From Linnemannia hyalina (lineage: Eukaryota; Mortierellomycota; Mortierellomycetes; Mortierellales; Mortierellaceae): DNA of 64,000 nucleotides. Below, piece by piece: positions 35,226-47,366 of this stretch. Each line of letters opens with the position of its first letter. Within the stretch, counting starts at the first letter, position 1. The notes under the pieces were generated by a model, which was not told the DNA's origin, made no database searches, and saw nothing but the letters and a program-made list of their open reading frames with translations. The position numbers and the translations under genes are program-made. The stretch is taken from NCBI GenBank assembly GCA_019671135.1, contig JAHRHY010000014.1, positions 618,001 to 682,000 on the forward strand. Direction: 5' to 3'.

Positions 35226-37113
35226 ATGTCGTCCGGCAGTGTCCCAATCCCAGTCTACAATCAAGCATGTCTAGCAACAGATAGCACCTCGACCTCCCTT
35301 TCCTTCTTCCTCGTCGGCTCCTCCGCCCCCGGATCTCTCGAAGTCAATTACGTCAACAACGCCGATGCCGCAACCGTTAACCGCATCGCTACTCAAAACG
35401 ACCAATCAGCCTGGACCCCCAACGCTGCTAAACTCTGTTACATCTACCCCTTTACCACTTCGGCCAACCCTGGGATAAAGATTGTTCAGTTTGGGTCCGG
35501 GTCGACTTTTATTGCACTTGCTCAGACGAATAATGTTATCTCTGGGCCGAATTTTTTTAACATGACGGGGTTCACGAGTTCGAGGTTGTTCGGGTGGAGT
35601 GGGCGGTTTCAGGACTATGATATGTTTACGGTGGTGACAAACGATACGAATTCGCGGACGCATCAGGTGGGGATGTGGGCTGCGTTCAGGATGAATTTCC
35701 AACAGGGTGGAGAAAGTTTGCTCACGTTAGTATTGACTGCACAAACAAAAAATAGTGGTTGGCACTGCCAAAACAAATCGTGCACAAGACCCCTTATTGA
35801 ACTAACGTGTGATTGCTATGCTGTGGTACTGATAGATACGGCATGGTCAACCAACCAGTTGACACGGACGACGCTATGCTCGTGGTCGGGACATATGGAT
35901 CGTACTCTGGCAACACATCCCAAGGATACACCATCGTCTTTGACAAAAGCAGCAGAGGACAGATCTTCTCTGCCACAGGCAACCTCCTGGCGAACCTGAC
36001 TAACTTTGTCCCGGCTCTCGCGCTTGGTATGCCCACGGTGGTCAACATGGACGGGATTACATTGTCACCGAACGCTATCCCTATTACTATGGGAAGCGTC
36101 GCTTATATCCTTGACATGGTAAAAACATACAATTATCGGTCAACAACAACTGATGGTGCTGAGGTATACCAAACATCTGACTAACATGTGTTTGGTGCCT
36201 CTTGACTTTTCCCCTTGTCTGCCATTGACAGGAAGCAAATGGTACCACGGCAATCTACAAAATTAACCCAAGCGCATCATCAACACTAGCACGTGTCTAC
36301 AAAACAGGAGACTCACTCCCCTTCAGTAACAACATGGCTGCCGCAGCCCTCAACAACCAACTCCTCACCTACTCTGTCAACAAAACTGGAGCCAACATCA
36401 ACACCTTTGACTTGACGACTAAAACATGGTCCGGAAGCGGACTTATCAAGGCTGCGACTGACCCCAACCCAAAGACATCGGTACCACTTGGAGCAATCAT
36501 TGGCGGTGCTGTTGGAGGTCTCTTGGTCATTGTTCTGGCAATCGTCTTGTGTATTCGATGCCGACGACGTCCACATCCGAGTGTTGAGAAAGCCGCAGCT
36601 GGTGCGGGACTCACCACGTTGTGCCCTGAAATGACCAAGGTGTATGACGGCAACCAGGGACTCGGCTATCAACAACAACAGCAAGTCCAGTACATACCTT
36701 ACGATCAAGGTCAAGTACAATACGTTCAAGTACAAACACCGTACGACCAAGGACAAGGACAAGGACAAGTGTACTACGACTCAGCATACGGACGCCCCTC
36801 TCCCTTCATCCCACCTCTACCTCCACCACAACATCCTACCAGCAGCCAGTCTCCAGTTGCAGCTTACATGACCTACCAACCCATCATGGAGGAAGCAGGC
36901 GGTTCATCAGTAGCAAGCACGACAGTCCACAGCTCCTCGTATGCTAGTCCCGCCTCGTACAGGAACAGTGCTGCCCTGCTACAGGGGAGCCCGGAATCGA
37001 CCTATGTCAATTTTCAGAGGATGTCAGTTACTCAGCATGGGCCGCAGTTTATTCCTGAGGGGTATTTTGCAGGCGCTGAGACCCGATCCCCCCAAGACCG
37101 ATTCATCTCTTAG
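35226..37113 (+). CDS. Tandem membrane-protein family, copy 5
   Basis: Three exons, 35226-35725, 35836-36118 and 36232-37113, giving 554 residues. Closely related to copy 4 (IPVYNQACLATDSTSTSLSF, KLCYIYP), but the first intron is absent and ANPGIKIVQFG is read straight through. FDLTTKTWSGSGLI precedes the TM helix at about 348-369 (GAIIGGAVGGLLVIVLAIV) and CIRCRRR, with two cysteines at the membrane face. The tail has a Gln-rich YDQGQVQYVQVQ repeat and a late GPQFIPEGY. The donor of intron 1 is GTTAGT rather than GTAAGT. Function unknown. Confidence 0.87.
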
Positions 37114-37141
37114 CCAACAATGCTTTTTTCTATTTTATTTC

Positions 37142-37148
37142 TATACCC
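37142..37148 (+). terminator. Copy 5 3' UTR TATACCC element
   Basis: The heptamer lies 29 bases after the stop, in the same setting as in copies 3, 4, 7 and 9. Confidence 0.45.
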
Positions 37149-38270
37149 TCGTATTATTCATAACATCACCAACCCATAAACAAAATTATATTTACAAAAC
37201 ATCGATGTAAGTGTGTTAGCTTCGTTTAACTTGGCCTGCGCTCACTACTAAAGAACTAGCCAAGTTTGTTCTGATGACTTCTAAACCTTCAGAAACGTTC
37301 ACATTTCGTCAAATAGGACGAGAGATAGATGGGCGAAGGCGAACTAGTTTGATCCGTATATTTTATTCTAACCAAATTTGGCGTATTGGACGCATGTTCT
37401 GTTGCGCAGTTTAACCTGTTTGTTCTTCGGCTCGTCGACGGGACAACAAGCATCATAAAATCATGACCTCCCCTCCTCTCTTCATGCACGCCACGACGTC
37501 CCATAATGGAATTGGTTCACTTCGTCCTTCAGAAACAAACAAACAGGTAGAAGTCCACCCCGGTAAATACGATTGCAGTGTGCATGGCTTGGTCCCCTCG
37601 CCACTTTTTTTTTTTGGCTCCTTTGGGCGTGGTCTAGATCGATCGCTTTTCCGTAAGAAATCAGGAATGGACTTCTATGGCCTGCAAGAAAGAAGGAAGG
37701 CATTTGAGAAAATTTTCTATTCTCGATGGTGGTACAATCCTAGAACAAAGCAAAAAGAAATCGACCCATCGTCACTCGCCTCCTCATCCTTGCCACTCTT
37801 GCACATTCATTTTCACGGGTGCCCACCATCGCCTCATCTCATTACTGTCCTCAGTGCCCAAATCCTTATTTTCTTTTGAGATTAGGCGCAAATATGTGAG
37901 CCCGTCCTCGTGCCTGTTTTCCCCTTAACCACTCGCTGTCTATTCTTCTCCTCTTCCCCTTTCCCCGGGTTAGGAGAAGAGGGGAGAAAGAAGGGGGCGT
38001 TGGTAAGGAACGTAAGGGGAGTCATCTACATAATTTATGTTCGTTTCTCATCCTTTTCTTTCCGACCGAGAAAAACTAACTATCCCTCTTTTGATTCTGT
38101 TTTCTTTTCGTTCCTTCTCCCTTCTCCCCTTTTCCCCTTTTCCCCTTTTCCCCTTTTCCCCTTTTCCCCTTTTCACATCGGCCCCTCCTAGCCCTCTGCC
38201 CAGTTTCCCTAGTAATCCTATCACTATCAAGCTTCTTTTTCCTCCTCCTCACTCTTCCCCCAAGGCAACT
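37149..38270. other. Intergenic, copy 5 to copy 6
   Basis: No gene supported. It ends in a CT-rich leader with the octanucleotide repeat listed next. Confidence 0.5.
38126..38172 (+). repeat. (CCCCTTTT)n tandem repeat in the leader of copy 6
   Basis: Nearly six perfect octamer units end about 100 bases before the ATG at 38271. Confidence 0.9.
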
Positions 38271-40481
38271 ATGAGCACCCTACCCGCGTTCAAGGAGGCA
38301 TGTCTTGCCTCCGATATAACCAGAAAATCAGTGTCTCTTGTAGGATCCGTCAACGGAGGAGAACTTGAAGTCTATTCCATCAGCCTCGGCGACCTCTCCG
38401 CGGCCACTTCGACTTTCAAGGTAAAGGACGTCACCCCCTTGATTGCCTGGAGCCCCAGTCTCCCCAAGTACTGTTTTGCTTCGCCCTCCGATATGAGTAC
38501 CATCTTCTCATCTGTCGATGTGACCGTCGTCCAGTTTGGAGAGACTGAGACCTTCATGGGTTCTTTTGGAACTGGAGATCGGTCGAGTGTTCCTGTATCC
38601 GTCCCTGCGCTTGCGGGTGGGTCCCCGAAGCTGTTTGCGCTCAGTGCGGCCTCCTCGAAGAAGGAGATTTTCAATGCCTACGTCAAAGGTGATCCAGGAC
38701 CCGGCAAGGCATGGAGAGGGTTGCTTGTGGACCTTGAGCAGCCGATCGCGTCTAAACAAATACGGTAAGTGTTCTTTGAGAGTGGGTGCGTTTGACTGTG
38801 TGTGAAAGTGAGAGTTAGTGATGTGGAGAGAGAGTATTCTTAAAGGGAGAACGACATGCATTAAAACAAACATAAAGTGACATGTAACTCTTAAAAGTCT
38901 TTGTTTTGATGGCACGATGTTACCCCTAGCCTATTCACTGACGCCCTAATACCCTAACATCATATACGCACACTTATTATCTTATTATTCTTTTCTTTAA
39001 TTATCAGTAATGCTGGGAACGCAACAACAAAATCGTCTGCACTGCTTGCTGTTGGGATACTCCAAAACAGTTATAGTGCGGATAAAGGTACTGGATACTC
39101 TGTTATCATTGACGGAGGTGGAACCTCAGGAACCACCTTCCCTGCCAACGGTGACACCTCCATCTCTGCAACCAGTGATAGTCCTTTTCTTACTTTTGGT
39201 TCATCGGTCCCTGTGTTGATGAACGGCAACGTACTTTCCGATAAAGCCGTGCCTGTTTCTATGACAGGAATCTCGTACATCTTGGATCAGGTAAACATCA
39301 GTCCTTTTGAACTCCAAGGCTATTCTACATGTGTTCACCCACTGGTTGTGATGATTTGGGATACGATGAAGCTAATAATTGTATATGCACACTTTTTACT
39401 CTTTCTGTTCACGCAGGACACTTCTACCCGAACCGTAGTTATCTATTCCATCAAATCATTAGATACCTACGGCCTAGGAGGAGTCCACGACTTCGCCGCG
39501 AATCTCACCAAGATCATTCCTAGTTCTGGCTATACCCCTTTGTACTCCGGATCCCTGGTGGCGACATATCTCGGTAAAACAATCGTCACTTATTCCCTCG
39601 GTAGTGACAACAAACCCAGCATGAACTCCTTTGACATCGCCACATCGAAATGGACCGAGGTGAACTTTACGGCTGGGTCATCTTCGGGAGGAGGAGGAGG
39701 AGGACTCAGCACTGCGTTGTCGGTAGTCGTCTATGTGGCCTCGTTTCTAGTGATTCTTTGCCTCATCAGGTGCTTCTGGGGCACTATCAAGGGGTTGTTC
39801 TTTTGTATCACGGGCAAACCAAAGAACGATGAAGTGTATGTGGTCCAAGAAGTGCCCGATCAGAGCATTGCCCTTGAGAAGATCAACGACTATCCTCAGC
39901 GACCACAGCCGATTGTCTACATCGACAACAGTGTCAACACCACCATTGACAATAACAGTTCTAACAACAATAACGTCAACACCAACAACAGCGTCAACAA
40001 CAGCGTCAACAACAACAGCGTCAACACTAACAACAGTGTGAACCATAACAACAGTGCGAACAACAACAGTGTCAACAACAACAGCGTCAACAACAATAGC
40101 GTCAACAATCACAGTGTCAACAACAGTGGCAACGTAATGGGAATCCAACCAGCACCAGGAGCAGCAACACCTTCAACCGTTTTCGGTACTCCTGCACCTC
40201 AATATCCTTCCTCCCCCTATTCCCAGCCGCCTTACTCCCCATCTCCTCAATACCACGCCGACCCTTACTCGTACTCTGCCCCCTCCTCTCATTTCCAATC
40301 CGCTGGGTCTCCTCCAACACCGATGGCTACTACTCCTCAGCAGTTTTACGCTGCTCCTCCTCCTCAGAATTATGCTGCGCCGGCTTTCCCTCAGCATCAA
40401 GCTGCCTCTCCTCCTCCCCAGGTCTATGACACTTCTTATGGATCACAGCAGCACCAGCAGCACCAGCAGCCCAACTGGTAG
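38271..40481 (+). CDS. Tandem membrane-protein family, copy 6 (Asn-rich subfamily)
   Basis: Three exons, 38271-38764, 39008-39290 and 39417-40481, giving 613 residues, the longest copy. The N-terminus has FKEACLASD and KYCFASP, and the second domain ends AVPVSMTGISYILDQ. After FDIATSKWTEVNF and a Gly run, the TM helix (about 357-378) is unlike the GAIIGG type. It is followed by CLIRCFWGTIKGLFFC, three cysteines that could be palmitoylated. The tail contains a long VNNNS-type Asn repeat, then a Pro/Gln/Tyr-rich end. The 126-nt second intron is a multiple of three and has no stop in frame, so retention would insert 42 residues. Function unknown. Confidence 0.85.
39947..40137 (+). repeat. Coding tandem repeat, (Ser-Val-Asn-Asn-Asn)n in copy 6
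   Basis: Imperfect 12-18 nt units (AACAACAGCGTC and variants) encode about 64 Asn/Ser/Val-rich residues. It resembles a prion-like low-complexity tract. Confidence 0.9.
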
Positions 40482-41338
40482 TACAACTAAGAAGATCGAA
40501 CAGTGAAGTACTAGATAAAATAATAAAAAAACCACCAACCATTCTTTTAGAGTGGGGACAGCGTCCTTTTATGAGAAGAAATAAAGTTATCTGATGTGGC
40601 GACTTGGCTTTTGTTTTACCCCTTTAACCTACACCCGATCGGGTGTACTTGATCGTAGACTCCCTTTTAGAGTCCTTACAAGAGCAACGCCACTCTGCCT
40701 TCGGACGCAGGAACAACGACCCTTCTAGACCTTCGTTGTTTATTGATTTATGTACACAGCCACCCGTCGCCCTTCCAACCCTTCTTTTTTTCGCGCTAAA
40801 AATGTCATTGTCAGGACATGCTCTGACTTTTTTTTAGCACTTTGTTGCCTGGGCCTTCCTTTCCAACATTAAACCCTGGGCGGTGTATCTCCCTCCCTCC
40901 TTCGCATCTCATCACCTCTCCATCTATCCCGTTGTGAAATTTTCAACCCGCTTGCTGCCCTCATTTGTTTATTTTGCATTTTTATCCCCTATCGCCTTGA
41001 AAGTCGTTTATCGAGTGGCATTTTTTTTTGGTACCTCGTCAGACGAACCAAATCCAGGTACCACTCTTTTTTTTCTTTTCTTTCCTTTCCTTTCCTTTCC
41101 TTTCCTTCTTTTCTTTTCCTCCTTCCAACTCCTTTCCTCCACTTCCATCTCTCCACTTCCCCTATCCCCTTCGTCTCCTTCTATCCTCCCTGTTCTTCGT
41201 TACCCACCCCTGACAGATATCTGTCCTACCTTCCTCGCTCCTCACCCCCATCGCTCACACACCTCCTTATCTTCCTCCTCCTCCTTGTCATACCATCCAC
41301 GACCAACACATCCTTTACACACCACTACCTTATATCGA
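40482..41338. other. Intergenic, copy 6 to copy 7
   Basis: AATAAA at 40580-40585 ends copy 6. A CT-rich leader with a (TTTCC)n run (41081-41105) precedes copy 7. No gene seen. Confidence 0.55.
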
Positions 41339-43419
41339 ATGGCGGCTAAGAACATCACCATACCTAGATACACAGCTGCCTGTCTCGCAGCCGACGAAGG
41401 CAATGGCGTCTACCTCGTTGGCTCTCCCTCCCCAGGATTGATCGAGTTAAACTTTATCTCTGACTTTTCGGCAAAGACCCTGGATCGAGTGGGATCCAAT
41501 CTTGACTCTACTGTGTGGGCTACCGGTGCCGGTAAGGCATGCTTTACGTACCCCTACCCGAAGACTGCAAACAGGTATGTATGATTGTTGTTGTTTTCCA
41601 CAGAATGAGCACGCAAGCAATCTCTGACCACAATAAGAGAAAAAATGATTCCAATTCAAATTGAAAAAAAAAATTGAGCCCGATTGTGTGTGTCTGACCT
41701 GGGACTGACTCCCGTCCCTCATTTACCATGCACGCATACCATATTTTTGTAGAGCGATTCAGATTCTGCAGTTCGGGAGCTACTCGACGTATTTCAGTAT
41801 CGCATACCCTGATGGCACGATAGGATCCTCGAGTTTCTTCCGTGAGAGGGCTTTTGCCTCGCCTCGTCTTTTCGCTTGGTCGGGTAGTTTAGGCGACTAC
41901 GACATGTTTTCGCTCGTCACCAACTATACCGTTCCTGGATACTCCAACTGGGCTGGTCTGCGACTGTCGTTCTTGTCAAACTCCGGCAACACCACCGCTA
42001 ACACCGGGTCCTTGTTCGGGTAAGAATTCCCATTCTTCAGATAACGACATATTTTTTATTTCATTTTTTTGAACCAGTTGAGCATTGTTGGACTGAACCC
42101 TTACGTTTTGCCCTTCTTGTAACTGTAACTGTTAGGTACGGATTGACGACTTTTCCCCCGGCCGACCCATTGCTGGCAGTTGGAACCTATACCGCATCGA
42201 CAGGAGTCCTTTCGTCGGGTTATACAATTGTGTTTGACAAGGCGAACCAGGGCAAGGCGTATTTGACGTCGGGAAGCACTACTGCATTTCAAGGATCTAC
42301 AGAGTCGGTGATGACTCTTGCGCCGTATGTTACAGTTAACATGAACAACATTGTCCTCTCTGCGGACGCTTTGGGCGTTACTATGGCAGGAACAGCGTAC
42401 GTCTTGGACAAGGTACATACTTGGAATATTTCAAGGACATGAGAGATGTATCTGACGTGCAAGACAGTGAAGCAAAGACTGACACTCGATTTATTGGAAT
42501 GTAATAGGTTGATGGTGGCAACTACACCGTCATCTATTCGATTACCCCGGGCTCAACCTTCGAGCTCAAACAAGTCACAGCCAAGGGCGGCGCACCTCTG
42601 TTCTTGCCGTCCATGGCAGGAGCGGCGTACGGAAAGCAGATTGTCACCTACTCTGTGCCTCCTACTGGTGGCGACGCATACTTCAACATCTTCGATACCG
42701 CATCAGGAACATGGAGCGGCAGTGGCTTGATCATGCTTCCTGGGGACTCGACGACTGACGGAAAGTCCTCAACCCCCATTGGAGCCATTATTGGAGGCGT
42801 GGTAGGGGGACTGCTTGTCATCGCTCTTGTGGTCTTCTTCTTTGTCCGTCGCCGTCGTCAGAGCGCTGAGAAATACACCCCTGCAGTCCAGCCAGTCCAG
42901 CAAACCTCAGAAGTCAACAAGTTTGACGGAGCGAACCATGGACACATTCCACCACCAGTTCACCAAATCCAGCACGACCAGCCCCCTGTCCAGTACACCC
43001 AATACGAGCAGCCACAATCACCCTTCGCCCAAGCGTACCAGGTCCCATATGATCCAAACCAAGGACAGCAAGTTCAGTACAACTTCGCACACGCCCAACC
43101 CGACCAAGGATACGCTACCTACAACAACCAAGGAGGATACCAACCACCCACCTTTGTCCTTCCACCTGGCCAACAAAGCTCAGAGACACCCATGTCAACA
43201 CCGTACAAGCTGTTCCAGCCAGCTGTTGTTGCTGCCAGCGACTCGGTCGGCTCGCCTATGAGCACGACTGCGTACAGCTCTCCTTCTCCGTATGTCACTC
43301 CTTCTTCTCACAGGGACTCGACCTACCCTCCAGGAACGCCCGAGTTTTCCAATGCCAAGCCGGACAAGACGTCTCTCCCTCAGAGCCCACAGTACATTCC
43401 ACCTGCTGGCGAGTCCTAG
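41339..43419 (+). CDS. Tandem membrane-protein family, copy 7
   Basis: Four exons, 41339-41574, 41753-42019, 42136-42412 and 42508-43419, giving 563 residues. Landmarks: YTAACLAADEGNGVYLVGSP, KACFTYP, ALGVTMAGTAYVLDK, FDTASGTWSGSGLI. The TM helix is at about 352-373 (GAIIGGVVGGLLVIALVVFF), followed by VRRRRQ. The tail is Gln/Pro/Tyr-rich (VQYTQYEQPQ, YDPNQGQQVQYN) and ends SPQYIPPAGES, the cleanest example of the terminal motif. N-x-T sites lie in the first domain (NYTVPG, NTTANTG). Function unknown. Confidence 0.88.
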
Positions 43420-43494
43420 GTGTCTGAAAGCTAACTTAGACCTTCTCAGCTGCGCCGCCCGTCAGTCACTCATCCCTACTACCTCGCGTTTCAT

Positions 43495-43530
43495 TATACC
43501 CGCTTAGTGGATTACAGACGGTTTAATAAA
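43495..43530 (+). terminator. Copy 7 3'-end signals: TATACCC and AATAAA
   Basis: TATACCC at 43495-43501 and AATAAA at 43525-43530. Confidence 0.6.
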
Positions 43531-44705
43531 TCCTTTTCCTGGACGTTCTTGATTCCGGTCTGCACTCCATGATGCTGAAGTGCCCATCCGTCCATCCCTT
43601 CATCGTGTCCCTTGCATACCTTTTATCTTCCTTCCTTCCTTCCTTCCTTCCAGTAATGTAAAAATAAATAAATGGTTATGATGCTGACGTCTGTTCTACC
43701 CATGTCGCATGGCGCCAACATGTGTCGCCTCTTTTGTCCCCATTGGCGCACACAAGATGGGCTGTCGCTTCTGTGTGTTCTCAATTGGTCCTGCATCACA
43801 TCCTCGACCTTATTTTTCTGCTCACAAATGATTTTTTTAATGTTCGCGTTTTTTTTTTCGACACATGGAATGGTTTAGAACGTCTCTCCCAATCATTTCT
43901 GAGGGGAGGCCAATTGCTCGTAAATTACCTGGCTTTCCTGGTCAACATCTTCCACAGCACAACCGTTCAGTTGATATGATTGGATCATTGGTGAGAGAGA
44001 AGGAAGCAAAACGGCAGTAGAAAACGAATGAAGAACAAAACAAACAAAACAAAGCAAACAAAACAAAACAAAACAAAACAAAATAAACAAATAACAAAGG
44101 GGAATGGTGGCAATGAGCATACATCATGCCTCTTTTATTTTTAAAGAAGTCAACATTACACCTCCATTCTGCCCAAGAGAAAATGAAATTACATTTCCCT
44201 TTAATGGTTGCACATGGCCAAGAAAAACAGCACACACAACATACACCGTTGATGTGCAATGGTGGCTCTTTTTCCGCGGCGTTCTTCTCTCTCTGTTGTC
44301 TTTCTCTCTCTCTTCTCTGGTCTGTTGTTTACCATGCCTTGAAATAAATTAGAAGTGTGTGGTGTGGATGTGTTGGGAGCCCATCTTAGTGCGTTTGTGT
44401 TTGTTTTGTACTAGTTTGTTTACTTGTTCATTTCTCATTGTCGTCTTTCTCTCGTCTTCGATCTCTCGTTGCACCTTCTTCCCCTTTGCCATGGTCAGCC
44501 CCTCGTCTCCTCGCCATCCTGGGATTGAGAAAATTATTTGTTTATTCTTAACGCTCCACCCGTGGAACATCTCTCCTCTTTTAATCTCTTTCATTCTTTT
44601 CCTCCTCACCTCTCTCTATCCCAATCCCAACCCTCTCTTTTCAATTCAAGAACCCTATCGCCATCAAACTTCCCCTTTAACGCCCCTCCTTCAGCCCACG
44701 TCACT
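43531..44705. other. Intergenic, copy 7 to copy 8
   Basis: No gene supported. It contains a (TTCC)n run at 43627-43650 and an (AAACA)n run at about 44036-44090. Confidence 0.5.
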
Positions 44706-46606
44706 ATGTCTGGTTTAGAACCTTACGAGCAAGCATGTCTCGCCCCAGATCCCTCACAAAATAGGGTGTTCCTGGCTGGCACTATAAAGGCATTAGACGG
44801 TCAGTTGCAAGTTAGCTCCGTCGCTTTGTACAATATGGAATACCCTGCCGTCAACTTCTTCAATTATGAGCTCCAAGCCAACAAATGGAGAACTTTCTTG
44901 CCCAAGTATTGCTTTCCCTTTCCTGCCGAGGCGAACCTCCCCAGCAGTGGAGGGAACATCACGGTCATACAACTCGGAGACAAGGAATCGCTCATGGCTC
45001 CATTTGAAGCTAGAGATAATGGTGGCTCTTCCGGTCCCGTACCCTTTAAATATCGCCTTGTTTCTCCAAAACTTGTCGCTCTGAACGGGTTATATGCGAA
45101 CACAGGTCTGTTCACCGTCTACACAAACATTACTGGAACCAGTCAATGGGTGGGAATTCGCATGGACCTAACAAATTCTACCGGGTATACATCCAGGTAA
45201 GTTGGAAACAGAAGGGGAGGAGACAGGAGACAGTACCTTGCATTTGGCAACAAGAGGTCTGTTCTTGAGAACTTTATTTTGAATTGAGCCACCTAAATGA
45301 CACCTTCGCCTCCCTTTTTTGTCTTCTCGATAGTGAATTGCAACTCCCACCACCACCGGCACCACTATCAGTTGGCAACCCGATGGTTGCTCTGGGAATA
45401 TACAATACTACATCCTCACCCACCACCATTGGATACTCCGTCATTTTTACCGACCAAGGCAAAGGATTGCTTTATCGCGCAACGGGCGACGTTTACACCG
45501 GTAATCTGACCTTCGAGATACCCACAGAAGTGAAGACGGGTGGAGTCAATCTCACAACGTACGCCGTGCCCGTATCGATGAAGGACACTGGATACTTCTT
45601 GGACAAGGTACGCACTCATTTCTGCGTTCTCTATTACATGCCATTACTGTAAAGGTGTAGAGGTTAGGAGACCTACTAACACATACCCTTCTTCTAGTCA
45701 TTCAACGATACCATAATTATCTACTCCATCACTCCATCCAAGGGCTCCTTCATAAACCAGGTCACCGTCTCCAACCAAGCCCCACCCTTCACAGGAACCC
45801 TACTGACAGCGACGGCGGTGAAGAACTCAATCATCACCTACTCTGTCTCCAAAGACAACAAAGCTTATATACATGCTTTCGACACTACAACAGGCACATG
45901 GAGTGGCGCGGGGATTCCCTCTCCAGAAGGAAAAGGATGGAAGATCCTCAACACGGTCCTCGCTGTCATCGCGTCCATCATCCTTATTGGGATCGGTTTC
46001 TGTATCCTCAGGTGCTTTGGTAGTTGGGTGGGGACCTGCAATAGATGTTTGGGCCGGTTGCGAAAGAAGAACGTTCCTCAGGTAGTGCCTCAACAGCCAA
46101 TATTTCTACCACCGCTGCCGTACAACTTCAACAGCAACAGCGACAACGACAGCAACAATAACGCAGGCAATAACATTAACAATAACACCGGCAATAACAG
46201 TAACAATAACACCGGCAATAACAGCAACAATAACACCGGCAATAGCAGCAACAATATCACCGGCAACAACAACACCTACAATACCTACAATACCTACAAC
46301 ACCTACAGCGACGAAGGTCAAAACAACAACTCCAGCAACCACCATTCCCCCAAATCCAACAGTTCCGACAGCACCAATAACACCCTATTCCCGATGGGAG
46401 CAGGAGGAAAGAAAGGGAGCGAATCGACGGCATCCTTGGTCAATTCAGGACACTCTGACGACGACGACCATGAGGACAAGAACGTGTCACCACCCAGTCC
46501 TACATTTCAACCACAGCCTATTCCTCCATCGCAGTACGGCTCCCCACGCGCACCTCAGTTGGTCCCGCCACAACGCCACCCCCACGCAAACCGGCCGGAG
46601 TGGTAA
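44706..46606 (+). CDS. Tandem membrane-protein family, copy 8 (Asn-rich subfamily)
   Basis: Three exons, 44706-45196, 45334-45607 and 45698-46606, giving 557 residues. Landmarks: LEPYEQACLAPDPSQN, KYCFPFP, VPVSMKDTGYFLDK, FDTTTGTWSGAGI. The TM helix (about 338-360) lacks the GAIIGG pattern and runs into FCILRCFGSWVGTCNRC, a four-cysteine juxtamembrane cluster like that of copy 6. The tail holds an Asn-rich TGNNSNNN repeat and a YNTYNTYNTY stretch, then an acidic SDDDDHED segment. With copy 6 it defines a second subfamily. Function unknown. Confidence 0.85.
46125..46309 (+). repeat. Coding tandem repeat, Asn-rich TGNNSNNN units in copy 8
   Basis: Imperfect 24-nt units (ACCGGCAATAACAGTAACAA and variants) followed by three YNT units. 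Same general design as in copy 6 but with a different unit. Confidence 0.9.
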
Positions 46607-47366
46607 GCAGGTAGAACTTAAAATAAAAATGAGCAGGTACGGAGCGCCAGCCCTGTCTGACCAAATGCGAACATGTTGTCAATCATGTATGTCTTTGTCG
46701 GTAAATAGGGGTGGTCAATTCTATTTCCAAAGGCAAAGAGGTAGTAAGGACACCACCCACGTTGTCTATTCCTCACGGCCGAGAAAATAAGGCGAATGCT
46801 GAATGGCTACAACAGCAAAAAAGGAGGGAGAGGAGACCCACACGAACAACCTTAGTCCTGCACAGCCAGAGAGAGCGGGAAGAGAGAAAAAGCAAAAAAT
46901 AATAATTGTGGCAGTGCACACACCGACAGACACGAAGGACTAAAAACAGTTCTTATGCATGCTGTCGCCTACCCCTTTCCTCTCATATGCCCTCTCCTAT
47001 GCTCTCTTGCCTTTTCATCCCTGCCCAGACATACCCTCGCTACCCTCTTGATCCCTTTACAACCTGATGTATGTGTCCTGACTGGGTGGATGCATCAACA
47101 ACGCAACCTTGGTTGGCCCTTGGCCCTGAAATCAAAAAAAGCAAGAGGGTAGCTAGGAGGAGGGCAGGCGGGCAATGGTTCCTTTAAAAGACGCACATTT
47201 CACTTCCTTTTCCTCTCAGCATCCTTCGTCCACTTCTTGTTACCCTTTTTTTTTTTTTTTTTTTTTTGGTTATTTTGGTTAGTTTGTGCCTTTGACACCA
47301 CATCACAATATTCTCTTTCTTGCTACACGACCTCGCCATCCTTCCTCTCAACCATTTCTAATCACA
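46607..47366. other. Intergenic, copy 8 to copy 9
   Basis: AAAATAAAAAT at about 46620 is a likely copy 8 3' signal. A long T run (47247-47269) lies in the leader of copy 9. No gene seen. Confidence 0.5.

Noticed and set aside
39947..40137. CRISPR-like repeat array
   Set aside because: The short repeats are in-frame Asn codons in a eukaryotic gene, with no unique spacers.
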